DNA from: Streptomyces griseochromogenes
Lineage (GTDB): Bacteria > Actinomycetota > Actinomycetes > Streptomycetales > Streptomycetaceae
Length of the DNA stretch: 64,000 nt
Assembly: GCF_001542625.1 (NCBI RefSeq)
Contig: NZ_CP016279.1
Location: 3,100,001 to 3,164,000, forward strand
Reading direction: 5' to 3'
Part shown: piece by piece, positions 19,631-27,375 of the stretch
Layout: every line of letters starts with the position of its first letter
Numbering within the stretch: the first letter of the stretch is position 1
Notes under the pieces: model-generated
The model's database searches: none
Told to the model about the DNA's origin: nothing
The model's input: only the letters and a program-made list of their open reading frames with translations
Position numbers and translations under genes: made by a program

Positions 19631-20256
19631 GCGGCGTGGCTTCGGATGTAGGCGATGGCGGCGTTGAGGCCGGCACGGAGCGGGGCGACGTCGCGACGGG
19701 TCTCGGTGAGGAGCAGACCGCCCTGGAGGGCAGTGAGGGCGACCAGCGCGAGCTGATCGGGGTCGGCGTCGGGACGGAGCTCGCCGCGGTCGCGCATGGA
19801 GGCCAGGCCGTCGCGGATGGCGCTCTCCCAGCGAGCGAATCCGGTGACGAGGAGCTTTCGGGCCTCTTCGTCGGCGTCGGCGAGCTCGCCGGCCAGTGAA
19901 CCGATCGGGCAGCCTCCCCGGCAGTCGCGCTGCTGCTGCAGATCGATCAGCAGGTCCCGCCATGCCTCCAGGGCGCCGAAGGAGTCGAGCCGGCCGAGGA
20001 GAGGCTGCTGGGCGTCGAGAACCTGTTGCGTCTGGTGCACGATGACCGCGCGGACCAGCCTGTTCTTGTCGTTGAAGTAGTGGTAGAGCTGCGAGTTGCT
20101 GACCCCGGCACTCTCCCGGACGTCCTCGGTGCTGGTGCCGGCGACGCCGCGCTCGAACATCAAATCGGCGGCGGCCTGCACGATCCGGGCGCGTGTCGCC
20201 CGGCCCTTGGCTGTCAACCGGGCCTCGTCCTCCGACATCAATGGGCGTTGCGTCAT
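19627..20256 (-). CDS. TetR-family repressor
   Basis: 209 aa. The N-terminal helix-turn-helix runs RARIVQAAADLMFERGVAGT to GVSNSQLYHYFNDKNRLVRA (about residues 20-70), and the ligand domain contains CRGGCPIGSLAGELAD, typical of the TetR_C_16/YfiR-like group. The Cys pair could respond to electrophiles or oxidants, but that is inference. It is divergent from the peroxiredoxin gene, with two similar palindromes between them, so it likely represses both. The start is ATG 20256. Confidence 0.87.
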   Translation of the reverse strand: MTQRPLMSEDEARLTAKGRATRARIVQAAADLMFERGVAGTSTEDVRESAGVSNSQLYHYFNDKNRLVRAVIVHQTQQVLDAQQPLLGRLDSFGALEAWRDLLIDLQQQRDCRGGCPIGSLAGELADADEEARKLLVTGFARWESAIRDGLASMRDRGELRPDADPDQLALVALTALQGGLLLTETRRDVAPLRAGLNAAIAYIRSHAA

Positions 20257-20277
20257 GTACGGAAGAGTAAACCGTTC

Positions 20278-20329
20278 TGGCCTTGACAGGCCATTTTTGG
20301 GAGAGCAAGGATTGGCTTGGTCAGGCCAA
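20278..20329. promoter_or_regulatory. Twin palindromic operators between tetR and peroxiredoxin gene
   Basis: Site 1 (20278-20293) is TGGCCTTGACAGGCCA, a perfect 6-bp inverted repeat with 4-bp spacer. Site 2 (20312-20329) is TTGGCTTGGTCAGGCCAA, five of six pairs matching. Their centres are 35 bp apart. They lie 22 bp before the tetR start and 80 bp before the peroxiredoxin start. They are the obvious binding sites for the adjacent TetR protein. Confidence 0.65.
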
Positions 20330-20408
20330 AAAACTGGAAGCCGCTGCCGCTGCCGCCACTGATCGTCCAGCGGGAGCGCGCAAGCGGCCCGATACCAGGA
20401 GAAACTTC

Positions 20409-21074
20409 ATGACCACGCAGACTGGCTCGATCGCCGACCAGGTCACCCGGCTCAAGACCGCCATGGCCGGGCAGGCGCCGGTGGAGGTTCTGGCGGTCTT
20501 CGAGGCCGAACAGGCTGAGCTGAACACGGCAGGAGTGCCCGCCACCGCCGCAGCCCCCGGCACCAGGTTGCCCGACGTGGAACTGATCACCGCAGAGGGA
20601 TCACTGGTCTCACTTCACACCGTGACCGGCGGCCGTCCGGCAGTGATCGTCTTCTATCGAGGCGCCTGGTGCCCCTACTGCAACATCGCGTTGAAGACCT
20701 ACCAGGACCAGCTGCTCCCGGCTCTGGCCGAGCGGGGCGCGGCCCTGGTGGCCGTCAGCCCGCAAAGGCCGGACGGCTCGCTGACCATGCAGCAGAAGCA
20801 CGCGCTGGAGTTCCCGGTTCTTTCCGATCCGGGCAATGCCCTTGCCGGGGCGCTCGGAATCCTCACCGCTCCGACCGCGGGAGCACGAGAGGCCCAGGCC
20901 AAGGTCGGCCTGGATCTCACCAGCGAGAACGCCGACGGCACCCACACGGTGCCGATGCCCACCGTCGTCATCACCGACGCCAACCACACGGTGCGTTGGA
21001 TCGACATCCACCCCGACTACACCGCTCGCAGCGAGCCCGCCGCCATCCTCGCAGCCCTTGACGCGGCCCAGTAG
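20409..21074 (+). CDS. Peroxiredoxin-like AhpC/TSA protein
   Basis: 221 aa. The thioredoxin-fold domain starts near residue 48, and the active site is YRGAWCPYCN with Cys88 and Cys91, as in the Prx-like2 group. It reduces peroxides, or acts as a thiol oxidoreductase, using both cysteines. ATG 20409 has AGGAGAAACT upstream. The first ~45 residues form an extra helical segment common in this subgroup. Probably repressed by the divergent TetR. Confidence 0.88.
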   Translation: MTTQTGSIADQVTRLKTAMAGQAPVEVLAVFEAEQAELNTAGVPATAAAPGTRLPDVELITAEGSLVSLHTVTGGRPAVIVFYRGAWCPYCNIALKTYQDQLLPALAERGAALVAVSPQRPDGSLTMQQKHALEFPVLSDPGNALAGALGILTAPTAGAREAQAKVGLDLTSENADGTHTVPMPTVVITDANHTVRWIDIHPDYTARSEPAAILAALDAAQ

Positions 21075-21176
21075 GAAACGAACACCCAGCTGTGCCCCCA
21101 GGGTCTCCCTGTATCGGTGACGGCCTCGCGCCGTCGGGGCAGACGCCCTTTCACGGGACGTGGAGACGCCGGAACC

Positions 21177-21314
21177 GCGCCGCTCTCTCGTGAGGCCTCA
21201 CGGCCGGGGAGATTCCCAGGCGTCTGCCCGGCGTCCGCATGCCCCGTGAAACCCACCACCGTGAGGGCGCCGCTCTATCGCGAGGCCTCATGGGCCCGGG
21301 GCCTTACAGGCGTC
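21177..21314 (+). repeat. Pair of imperfect 48-bp direct repeats in a 495-bp gene-free gap
   Basis: Positions 21177-21224 and 21267-21314 align without gaps, beginning GCGCCGCTCT and ending AGGCGTC, about 80% identical and 90 bp apart. Between and before them are TTTCACGGGACGTGG (near 21150) and CCCCGTGAAACCCACC (near 21243), which are complementary. The gap 21075-21569 holds no credible gene; its other feature is the terminator at 21502. Confidence 0.6.
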
Positions 21315-21501
21315 CGTCACACAGACAGCCCAGAAGCCCAGCTGCGGCCCTCTGGAGCCACCTTCACTACGGATTAGGGGCCTGATGCGAACCGTCCCTA
21401 CTGCGTCTGCCAGTAACAAGCACCCCTTCCGCCGTCGACCGAAAGGTCACGTCCGTTGGAGCGGTGAGCCGACGGCCGCACAGCGGCGACGCTTGTGGGG
21501 C

Positions 21502-21534
21502 CCCGACTCCCCGGTCGGCTTCCGGGGAGTCGGG
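21502..21534 (-). terminator. Terminator hairpin after MBL gene
   Basis: Perfect 13-bp arms (CCCGACTCCCCGG / CCGGGGAGTCGGG) around a 7-nt loop, 36 bp past the stop of the minus-strand MBL-fold gene. No T-tract, which is usual for Streptomyces terminators. Confidence 0.75.
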
Positions 21535-21569
21535 CGGTACGCACAGGAGTCGTCGAGGGCGGGGTGGTT

Positions 21570-22232
21570 TCACAGGGTCCTGAGTGCCGCGACGGACGGA
21601 GCCGCCAGGGGGCCGCCGTGGCCGACGTACACCGCGGTCGGCGCGTGGTCGGCGACGGCACGCATGCTGCGGACGGCGGCGTCCAGGTCCGTGGCGAACA
21701 TGGGCTTGCGTGCGATCCGGGCTCGCATGAGGCCGCCGGAGAGGGCGTCGCCGGCCAGGATGCTGTTGTCGGGGAGGAGGATGCAGACGGATCCGGGGGT
21801 GTGGCCGGGGGTCACGAAGGACCGGCCGATTCCTCCGAACCGGGTCAGGTTCTCTTCGTCGTCGAGGATGATGTCGGGTTCGATCGCCGGGATTTCGGCC
21901 TTGGCGAGCATGGCCTTCATGAGCCGGGGCAACAGGCTGGTGGGTTGCAGGTCGACCCGCCCGCCGCGTCGGAGCTGGTCCGCGTCGTCGCGGTGGATGG
22001 CGATGGGCGCCCCGGTGGCCTCGCGCAGGTCCAGCGCTGAACCGCTGTGGTCGGCGTGGTGGTGGGTGAGCACGACGAGTCGGATGTCTGCGGGGCGCAG
22101 GCTCGCGTCGGCGATCTGCTCGAGCATCGCGGGGGCTCGCCCGGCGACGCCGGTGTCCACGATCATGGCGCCTTTCTCGTCGGTGACGAGAAAGGCGGAC
22201 GAGGCGACGTTCTTGACGGTGTAGACGGTCAT
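21570..22232 (-). CDS. MBL-fold metallo-hydrolase
   Basis: 220 aa. The di-zinc motif THHHADHSG is at residues 56-64; further ligands are in VTPGHTPGSV, LAGDAL and VYVGHGGP. This is a glyoxalase II-like or lactonase-like short member without extra domains. The start is ATG 22232. It is separated from the DUF2306 gene by about 130 bp on the same strand and ends before a strong terminator. The substrate cannot be predicted. Confidence 0.87.
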   Translation of the reverse strand: MTVYTVKNVASSAFLVTDEKGAMIVDTGVAGRAPAMLEQIADASLRPADIRLVVLTHHHADHSGSALDLREATGAPIAIHRDDADQLRRGGRVDLQPTSLLPRLMKAMLAKAEIPAIEPDIILDDEENLTRFGGIGRSFVTPGHTPGSVCILLPDNSILAGDALSGGLMRARIARKPMFATDLDAAVRSMRAVADHAPTAVYVGHGGPLAAPSVAALRTL

Positions 22233-22361
22233 GGCTTCTCCGGGAGAGGTGATGCTGTCGGAGTGCGAGGGCGTGTGGGCTGGTCCGAGTGTGGTTCGGG
22301 GTGATGCTTGCCGGGGCTGGCCGACAGCAGTGGGCTCGCCGGCCGGCGGTCGTGCGTCAGG

Positions 22362-23135
22362 TCATCCACCGTTGGCTGCGGCCTGCGCAGACGGTTCGCG
22401 GTGTCGGGTCGAGGGGGGCGTCGTGATGTGCAGCGCCGGCAGGCCGCGGCGACGGATCATGAACTCGGCCATGACGATGTTGGGAAGCCAGCACAGGAAA
22501 GGCAGGGGGGCGTAGGCCTGCGTCAGGATGGCGTCGAAGGGGTCTGCGCCGTGTGTGAAGGGCACCTGGGCGAGGATCAGCACTCCGAACCATGACCGCA
22601 GGGTGACCGCCGCGTAGGTGAGCGCGAAGTTGCGGAGCATCCAGGCCTGATGACTGCGGATGTCACGCTCGCGGATGGCCTTGTAGCCGCGCCAGGCCGT
22701 CCATCCCCACAGCACCGACAGTGAGCCGAAGCCGAAGAAGCCCAGCAGGCCCACCGAGCTGAACATCGACATCACGAACCCGGAGACCGAGCCGATCGCA
22801 ACGCTGACCAGGTACGCCTGGCCGATGGCACGGTGGACTCGCGGGCTGCGGTTGCGCAGCCGCTTGGAGAACTGCCAGGGGCCCAGGGCCAGGGACAGTC
22901 CTGCGAAGACGATGTGGGCGTAGAAGGCCGCGCGGATCGGCAGCGCCCGGGACGCGTAGTCGGCCGCCAGCCCGACGTGCTCGTGCGCCAGGGAGTCGAG
23001 AGTGCCCTGGGCGTACTGGCCCACGAAGTAGCCGGTGATCGCCAGCGAGGAGAGGGCCACCCAGGCCCAGCTCCACGGTGAACCCCCTGGCCGGGAGCGC
23101 CCTTTGGCGGGTGCGGGGGGTGCGATGGAAGTCAT
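22362..23135 (-). CDS. DUF2306 membrane protein
   Basis: 257 aa with about six to seven transmembrane helices. The conserved His-rich region HIVFAGLSLALGPWQFSKRL ... HRAIGQAYLV and ERDIRSHQAWMLRNFALTYAAVTLR are the family hallmarks; the His residues suggest haem or metal binding. Function unknown. It is divergent from a TetR gene with a near-perfect operator between, so it is probably TetR-regulated. Confidence 0.82.
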   Translation of the reverse strand: MTSIAPPAPAKGRSRPGGSPWSWAWVALSSLAITGYFVGQYAQGTLDSLAHEHVGLAADYASRALPIRAAFYAHIVFAGLSLALGPWQFSKRLRNRSPRVHRAIGQAYLVSVAIGSVSGFVMSMFSSVGLLGFFGFGSLSVLWGWTAWRGYKAIRERDIRSHQAWMLRNFALTYAAVTLRSWFGVLILAQVPFTHGADPFDAILTQAYAPLPFLCWLPNIVMAEFMIRRRGLPALHITTPPSTRHREPSAQAAANGG

Positions 23136-23176
23136 CCGAACTCCTCGTGTCCTCGTGCCACTCCAATGTGAATGCC

Positions 23177-23199
23177 TCTAACATAGCAGCAATGTTAGA
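23177..23199. promoter_or_regulatory. TetR operator (8-bp inverted repeat)
   Basis: TCTAACAT and ATGTTAGA are perfect 8-bp arms separated by 7 bp, in an unusually AT-rich patch between the DUF2306 and tetR starts. The right arm ends 9 bp before the tetR ATG at 23209, so binding would block both promoters. Confidence 0.7.
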
Positions 23200-23208
23200 A
23201 TCGGTAAC

Positions 23209-23859
23209 ATGAAATCCGCTCCAGATGCCCGAGCCACCTCCGATGTGCGGGTGGCCGACGCGGCCGGTAAGGAAAAGAAGCAGGTGACACGCGCGACGTA
23301 CCACCACGGCGCTTTGCGGCAGGCACTGATCGACGGAGCCCGGGAGATCCTTGCCGAACGAGGGCACGAGCAGTTCAGTCTCAACGAGGTGGCCCGCCGA
23401 GCCGGTGTGAGCACCGCCGCGCCATACCGCCACTTCAGCGGCAAGGACGAGCTTCTGGCCGCAGTGGCCGAGCAGGGCTACAGCACACTGGTCGACAGCC
23501 TGAAGAGGGCGGTGGCGGACACGGCTGATGCGCGCGAGCGGCTGCTGCGTCTGGCCGGGGCGTACGTGCGTTTCGCGCACGAGCATCCCGACCTGTTCGT
23601 CACGATGTTCCGCAGCCAGCCGGGTGCCGACCCGGTCGGTCACGACTCCTTCGAGGTGCTCCTGCGCGCCGTCGTCGACGCCCAGGCGGCCGCACTCGTC
23701 CCCGCGAAGCCGTCACCCGAGCTGATGGCCAGGTCCCTCTGGGCCACTCTGCACGGCCTTGCGGTGCTCAGCCTGCGTCAGCCCCACCAGCGGTTCGGCA
23801 TGGACGAACCACCGGAAGACCTCGCCACCAGCACCCTGTCCGCGATCTTCGGACTGTAG
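23209..23859 (+). CDS. TetR-family repressor with WHG domain
   Basis: 216 aa. The helix-turn-helix is FSLNEVARRAGVSTAAPYRH (about residues 60-80), preceded by a 30-residue polar tail; the C-terminal domain is TetR_C_33/WHG-like (AYVRFAHEHPDLFVTMFRSQ, SLWATLHGLAVLSL). ATG 23209 follows directly after the operator. It likely represses itself and the divergent DUF2306 gene. The IS110 element begins about 50 bp beyond its stop. Confidence 0.87.
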   Translation: MKSAPDARATSDVRVADAAGKEKKQVTRATYHHGALRQALIDGAREILAERGHEQFSLNEVARRAGVSTAAPYRHFSGKDELLAAVAEQGYSTLVDSLKRAVADTADARERLLRLAGAYVRFAHEHPDLFVTMFRSQPGADPVGHDSFEVLLRAVVDAQAAALVPAKPSPELMARSLWATLHGLAVLSLRQPHQRFGMDEPPEDLATSTLSAIFGL

Positions 23860-23927
23860 CCAGGCCGCCGCCAGGGCCGTGAGGCTTCGACGGCATACCT
23901 GCGGGGGGGGTGCCCCTATGACTTTGG

Positions 23928-25130
23928 TCAAGGGGTGATCGGGGTTGGGGGTTGGTAGAAGGTGCCGTCGCGGAGCATGGCGAAGAGCACGTCGGCCCGA
24001 CGTCTGGCGAGGCAGAGGAGGGCTTGGGTGTGGTGCTTTCCCTGGGCGATCTTCTTGTCGTAGTAGGTGCGGGAGGTCGGGTCGGCCAGGGCAGCGAAGG
24101 CGGAGAGGAAGAAAGCCCGCTTGAGCTGCTTGTTTCCCCGGCGGGAGGGCTGTTCGCCGCGGATCGAGGAGCCCGAGCTTCTCGTTGCCGGGGCGAGGCC
24201 GGCGTAGGCGGCCAAGTGGGCGGCGGACGGGAAGTTGGTGCCGTCGCCGACGTCGATGAGGATGCGGGCTCCGGTCCTGATGCCGATGCCGGGCATGGAC
24301 ATCAGGACCTGGGAAAGAGGGTGGGCCTCCAGGAGTTCCTCGATCCGGTGAGCGAGGAGTTTGCGCTGGTCGAGGACTGCTTGGAGCGAGTCGGCCAGGC
24401 TGGGGACGATCAGCGCGGCTGCGTCCGTGCCCGGGACGATGACCGTCTGTTCGTCGAGTGCGGTGAAGACCTCGTCGATCAGCCGTTCCGTCATCCTGGG
24501 AGCCTTGGGGCGGATCAGGGTGATCAGCCTTCGGCGTCCGGCCTTGCGGATCTGGGCTGGGGAGCCGAACTGGCTGAGCAGTTTCAGCACGGCGGGGTGC
24601 TGCATGCGCGGGCCCAGGACGCGTTCGAGGTGAGGGTGGACCTGGGTGAACAGGCCGCGGAGCCGGTTGGACAGTCGGGTGGCTTCGGCGGCGAGGTCGT
24701 CGTCGAAGCCGACGATCATCTCCAGCTCGGCGACGGTGGCGTCGTCCAGGTCGAGCGAGCGCAAGGTGTGCGGCATGGCGCGGGCTGCGTCCGCGATGAT
24801 GAATGCGTCGCGGGCGTCGGTCTTGGCCTCGCCGGGGTAGAGGTCGGCTATCCGCCGCATCGTGAGGCCGGGCAGATAGGCGACCTGGCAGCCCATGTCG
24901 CGGGCGACGGCCAGCGGCAGGGCCCCGATCGTGGCCGGCTGGTCGACGACCACGAGGACGGTGCCGTGCTTGGCCTGCAGTTTCGCGAAGACCTCACGGA
25001 GTTTGGGCTCGCTGTTGGGCAGCCGCTTGTCGAAGGCTTTCTTGCCGGCCGGGGTGACGGCGGTGGCGTGGTGTTCGCCCTTGCCCACGTCCAGGCCGAG
25101 GTAGACGTCGATGTCGCGGGTGTCGATCAC
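23928..25130 (-). CDS. IS110-family transposase (DEDD recombinase)
   Basis: 400 aa from GTG 25130. The N-terminal RuvC-like domain has D14 (YLGLDVGK), D63 (VVVDQPAT), D105 and D108 (AKTDARDAF); spacing fits the DEDD set, but the second acidic residue is Asp where Glu is usual. The C-terminal Transposase_20 domain has MPGIGIRTGARILIDVGDG and AYAGLAPATRSSGSS with the presumed catalytic Ser. It appears intact. The frame is open 94 codons upstream, but those residues are translated noncoding end. Confidence 0.92.
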   Translation of the reverse strand: MIDTRDIDVYLGLDVGKGEHHATAVTPAGKKAFDKRLPNSEPKLREVFAKLQAKHGTVLVVVDQPATIGALPLAVARDMGCQVAYLPGLTMRRIADLYPGEAKTDARDAFIIADAARAMPHTLRSLDLDDATVAELEMIVGFDDDLAAEATRLSNRLRGLFTQVHPHLERVLGPRMQHPAVLKLLSQFGSPAQIRKAGRRRLITLIRPKAPRMTERLIDEVFTALDEQTVIVPGTDAAALIVPSLADSLQAVLDQRKLLAHRIEELLEAHPLSQVLMSMPGIGIRTGARILIDVGDGTNFPSAAHLAAYAGLAPATRSSGSSIRGEQPSRRGNKQLKRAFFLSAFAALADPTSRTYYDKKIAQGKHHTQALLCLARRRADVLFAMLRDGTFYQPPTPITP

Positions 25131-25370
25131 GTGCAGTGTCCTCCGGTCGTACTCGTCCGGCCCTGCCACGGCACTGATCGCCACATCCACATTACGAAGA
25201 GCCTCCCGACCTGGGGAAAGGCCGGTGGTCATGCCCCTAATCAGCGGTCTGTCAGTGCCTCCGGAGCTGGTGACACCACCCCCCAGGCCATGCACTCGAC
25301 AAGGGGAGGCAGTCATGCCAACTCCGAAGGCCGGTAACCCCGTTGCGGGGCCACGAAGACGGTAATGGGG
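25131..25370 (-). ncRNA. Candidate bridge (seek) RNA region of IS110 element
   Basis: About 240 bp of noncoding DNA lies upstream of the transposase. IS110 elements encode a structured guide RNA here that pairs with target and donor DNA. Several potential stems are visible on the minus strand, for example GGCCCCGCAACGGGGTTACC (a CCCCG/CGGGG hairpin) and CTCCGGAG. No covariance evidence is available from one copy, so ends and loops cannot be assigned. Confidence 0.45.
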
Positions 25371-25446
25371 GGGCGTCGGCACTCCTGGGGGCCGTCGGCC
25401 GCGTCTCGGCACAGGACTGCTGTCCGACGGACCACTCAGGGGACGC

Positions 25447-26016
25447 TTACCCGGCGCCGAGGACGTTGTCGATGTAGGCCGCCAGCGAGGCCCGCAGAGC
25501 CTCGGGTGCCGTCTTCTGATCGTCGATCAGGTGTGCCACGAGATCGGCGCGGATGGTGGCCAGCAGTGCGTGGGCGGTGAAATCGGCGTCGTGGACGCCG
25601 GGTACTTGATCCAGTGCCGCACGAAGGGTGTCGTGCCACCAGTCATAGTGCTCGGCCTGGTAGGGGCTGCTGAGGCCGGCGTGCTCCGCGGCCGACATCA
25701 GGTTCCGGTTCTCGATCTTGAAGCACAGTGCGGCGTCGAGGAGGGCCCGCACGCGCTGCCGTGGTGAGGATCCCCCTGCGTCCTGCGCTTCCTGTACGGC
25801 GCGCTGCAGGGGTTCGAGACGGGAGGCGATCACGGCGCCGATCAGGCCGGCCCGGTCGCCGAAGCGGCGGAAGAGGGTGCCCTTGCCCACGCCCGCGGCG
25901 ATGTCGTCCATCGACACGCTCTGGGGGCTGCTGCTGGCGGCGAAGAGGGCGTCGGCGGCAGCCAGGACGGCTTCTCGGTTGCGCAGCGCGTCCGCGCGCT
26001 CTGTGCGCTGGGCCAC
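25447..26016 (-). CDS. TetR-family repressor
   Basis: 189 aa from GTG 26016, chosen for the AGGAGG site four bases upstream. The helix-turn-helix is VSMDDIAAGVGKGTLFRRFG; the C-terminal half carries HYDWWHDTLRAALDQV and is TetR_C-like. It is the last gene of a minus-strand run with the hydrolase, NmrA-like and SnoaL-like genes. It probably represses that run through the two GGACCGTCGGTCC sites 2.7 kb upstream. Confidence 0.85.
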   Translation of the reverse strand: MAQRTERADALRNREAVLAAADALFAASSSPQSVSMDDIAAGVGKGTLFRRFGDRAGLIGAVIASRLEPLQRAVQEAQDAGGSSPRQRVRALLDAALCFKIENRNLMSAAEHAGLSSPYQAEHYDWWHDTLRAALDQVPGVHDADFTAHALLATIRADLVAHLIDDQKTAPEALRASLAAYIDNVLGAG

Positions 26017-26163
26017 GGGTCCTCCTCGGTCTTCGGACGGGGCGTCGGCCCGTCCCGGGATCCCGGGACGGATGTGCGATGTCCGGGGGTTCACCTGTGC
26101 GGTGGCTCGCGCCCGGCTGCACTTCCCGCGCCCAGGGACGGCAGCCGAGCGGTCTGCATGGCG

Positions 26164-27375
26164 TCAAGCGGGTCGGATCGTGTCGTCGAGCCAGTCGAAG
26201 ATACGCGCTACGGCCAGGCGGAGGGCGCCCGGGTGGCAGTGGGCGTCGGCGCCTTCTTCCTCCGTGAACGTCAGGAGTGTCTTCGGTGCGGTGAGGTGCC
26301 GGTAGAGCTTGCGCGGATCGGATTCCTCGGAGGTGGAGTAGTACAGGTCGTCGGTCGCCTCGCACACCAGTACGGGGCAGGTGATGTTCTCGGCGCTCCC
26401 GTCCTTGAAGCTGTAGCGGGCGTACTCGGCGAGGAACTCCCGGTCGGTCGAGGTCCTCGTGACGTAGCGGCCGTGGTCGAAGGCCCAGCGCAGGATCGGG
26501 CTCCGCGCGCGGGCGTCGGCGATCACACGGTCCAGTTCCTCGTCCTGCTCGGCTGCCGCGCGCCGGACGGCTTCCTCGTGTGGCACCGGGAGGTGCGCGG
26601 TCAGGGCGGAGACGGCGTCGAAGACACCGTCGAGGGCCACGACGGCCGCCAGGCGCGGCTCGTAGGCGGCCGCGCGGGGCGCGAGGTAGCCGCCGAGGCT
26701 GACGCCGAGCAGCGCGACGCGGCCCGGATCGACGCCCGGGTCCCGGATGAGGAAGTCCAGGACGGGACCGACCACGTTCTCCCAGTCCGGCCGGAAGGCC
26801 AGCCTGTCCCGGTGGATGGCCGAGGGCTGCCCGGGGCCGTCGAACGTCAGGACGTTGTAGCCGCGTTCCTGTCCGCCCAGTGCGCCGAAGAAATGCAGTT
26901 CCTCGGCGGCGCCGTCGAAACCGTTGTGCATCACCAGCGTCGGCTTCGGGCCCGTGCCTGTCGCCCGGTAGAAGTAGCCGCGCAGCACGGTGTCCTCGTA
27001 CGGGATCTCCACCGGTGTGACGTCGGGGAGTTGGGTGATGGCGTCGCGGAAGCAGGCGACGCCGCGCTTGTAGGCGTGGTCGATCCGCGGATCGTCGGGG
27101 TTGCCGTGGAGGAAGAACTCGGCCGCCCGGTAGTAGCTGGACGCGCGCAGTAGTCCGTCGCGCGCGCTGATGGGGTGGCCTCCGCGAGCCTCGGTCTCCA
27201 GGCGCTGGGCGGTGGCCAGCCAGGCGTCGTGCCAGCCGTCGTAGTCGCCGGGAGTGACGCGGGAGGTGGTGGCGATGACCTCGCCGACGTCCGAGCCTCC
27301 GTAGGCGGCCAGTCCGAGGTTGCGCAAGGTCTCGAACCAGAACGCCGGGTCGTCACGGAACATCAGCTGTTTCAT
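26164..27375 (-). CDS. Alpha/beta hydrolase (FrsA/DUF1100-like)
   Basis: 403 aa. A helical N-terminal domain of about 130 residues precedes the hydrolase core. The nucleophile elbow is GVSLGGY, the oxyanion segment is MHNGFDGAAEEL, and the acid/His come from EATDDLYY and DAHCHPGA. This is the architecture of 2,6-dihydroxypseudooxynicotine hydrolase-like and fermentation/respiration-switch proteins, which cleave esters or C-C bonds. The ATG overlaps the stop of the NmrA-like gene by 4 nt. Confidence 0.85.
   Translation of the reverse strand: MKQLMFRDDPAFWFETLRNLGLAAYGGSDVGEVIATTSRVTPGDYDGWHDAWLATAQRLETEARGGHPISARDGLLRASSYYRAAEFFLHGNPDDPRIDHAYKRGVACFRDAITQLPDVTPVEIPYEDTVLRGYFYRATGTGPKPTLVMHNGFDGAAEELHFFGALGGQERGYNVLTFDGPGQPSAIHRDRLAFRPDWENVVGPVLDFLIRDPGVDPGRVALLGVSLGGYLAPRAAAYEPRLAAVVALDGVFDAVSALTAHLPVPHEEAVRRAAAEQDEELDRVIADARARSPILRWAFDHGRYVTRTSTDREFLAEYARYSFKDGSAENITCPVLVCEATDDLYYSTSEESDPRKLYRHLTAPKTLLTFTEEEGADAHCHPGALRLAVARIFDWLDDTIRPA

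Larger units (their letters stand above)
23910..25372 (-). mobile_element. Complete IS110-family insertion sequence
   Basis: The transposase (23928-25130) is flanked by a short downstream end and a long noncoding upstream end, the IS110-group layout. Runs of seven to eight G (plus strand) at about 23903-23910 and 25366-25373 could be the shared target core, giving a 1.46-kb element of normal IS110 size. A second possible direct match, TGCCCCTA, occurs at 23911 and 25232. No terminal inverted repeats are seen, as expected. The boundaries are estimates. Confidence 0.7.

Noticed and set aside
18984..25412. Integrated phage or conjugative island
   Set aside because: Only an intron relic, an IS5 scrap and an IS110 are present. 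No integrase, tRNA attachment site, relaxase or replication gene was seen.
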